Assembly (NCBI GenBank): GCA_023238725.1 | Contig: CM041553.1 | Coordinates: 19,992,001 to 20,056,000 of the forward strand | Reading direction: 5' to 3' | Length of the DNA: 64,000 nucleotides | Source of the DNA: Scortum barcoo | Lineage: Eukaryota; Chordata; Actinopteri; Centrarchiformes; Terapontidae | In this document: positions 63,961-64,000 of the stretch, in pieces | How the letters are laid out: every line of letters starts with the position of its first letter | Position numbering within the stretch: position 1 is the first letter of the stretch | The notes under the pieces: model-generated | What the model was told of the DNA's origin: nothing | The model's input: only the letters and a program-made list of their open reading frames with translations | Databases searched by the model: none | Program-made: the position numbers and the translations under genes

Positions 63961-64000
63961 GTGCATATATGTCACACCATCAGATGGTGTCAATATGATT

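Overview
The window looks like nuclear DNA from a teleost (ray-finned) fish. It has spliced vertebrate genes with GT-AG introns, long (CA)n, (TTA)n, (GA)n and (TA)n microsatellites, decayed Tc1/mariner transposase fragments of the type common in fish, and a linked hmgxb4-hmox1 pair that is also linked on human chromosome 22. There are no bacterial or phage features. All gene models were read by eye from splice signals, reading frame and remembered family sequence; no alignment was run.

Layout. (1) 1.4-2.7 kb, minus: a two-exon ganglioside sialidase (neu3-like). (2) 2.7-21.3 kb: a long gene-poor stretch with microsatellites and no supportable gene. (3) 21.3-27.4 kb, plus: the haematopoietic bHLH gene lyl1, with a GATA/RUNX/ETS-like cluster and a candidate 5' noncoding exon upstream. 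A perfect 13-bp tandem duplication in its first coding exon throws it out of frame. (4) 31.2-36.6 kb, minus: a GIMAP/AIG1-family gene of about 927 residues with two GTPase domains, a 20-residue-scale repeat region and a glycine-rich hydrophobic C-terminus. (5) 37.5-41.7 kb, minus: an hmgxb4-type gene that keeps the family's N- and C-terminal blocks but has no visible HMG box. (6) 43.3-45.6 kb, plus: an intact heme oxygenase 1 gene with a TATA box. (7) 46.9-51.9 kb: a decayed direct tandem copy of blocks 5 and 6, holding an hmgxb4 pseudogene and an hmox1 pseudogene. (8) 52.0-55.3 kb, minus: rnf11, a three-exon RING adaptor with a long 3' UTR. (9) 56.8-58.5 kb, plus: a small proline-rich gene (115 residues) that I do not recognise, whose first coding exon is just the ATG. 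A ~51-bp minisatellite lies between it and rnf11, with inverted copies in its first intron. (10) 58.8-59.6 kb: a Tc1/mariner remnant. (11) 59.9-63.9 kb: sequence resembling a long minus-strand 3' UTR of a gene that starts beyond the right edge.

The genes do not form a pathway. Regulation offers the clearest links: NRF2/BACH1-type elements lie between hmgxb4 and hmox1, and blood-factor sites lie upstream of lyl1. The observations most worth checking are the lyl1 frameshift duplication, the HMG-box-less hmgxb4 gene, the tandem hmgxb4-hmox1 duplication with its chimeric hmox1 pseudo-exon, and the two-domain GIMAP gene with altered GTPase motifs.
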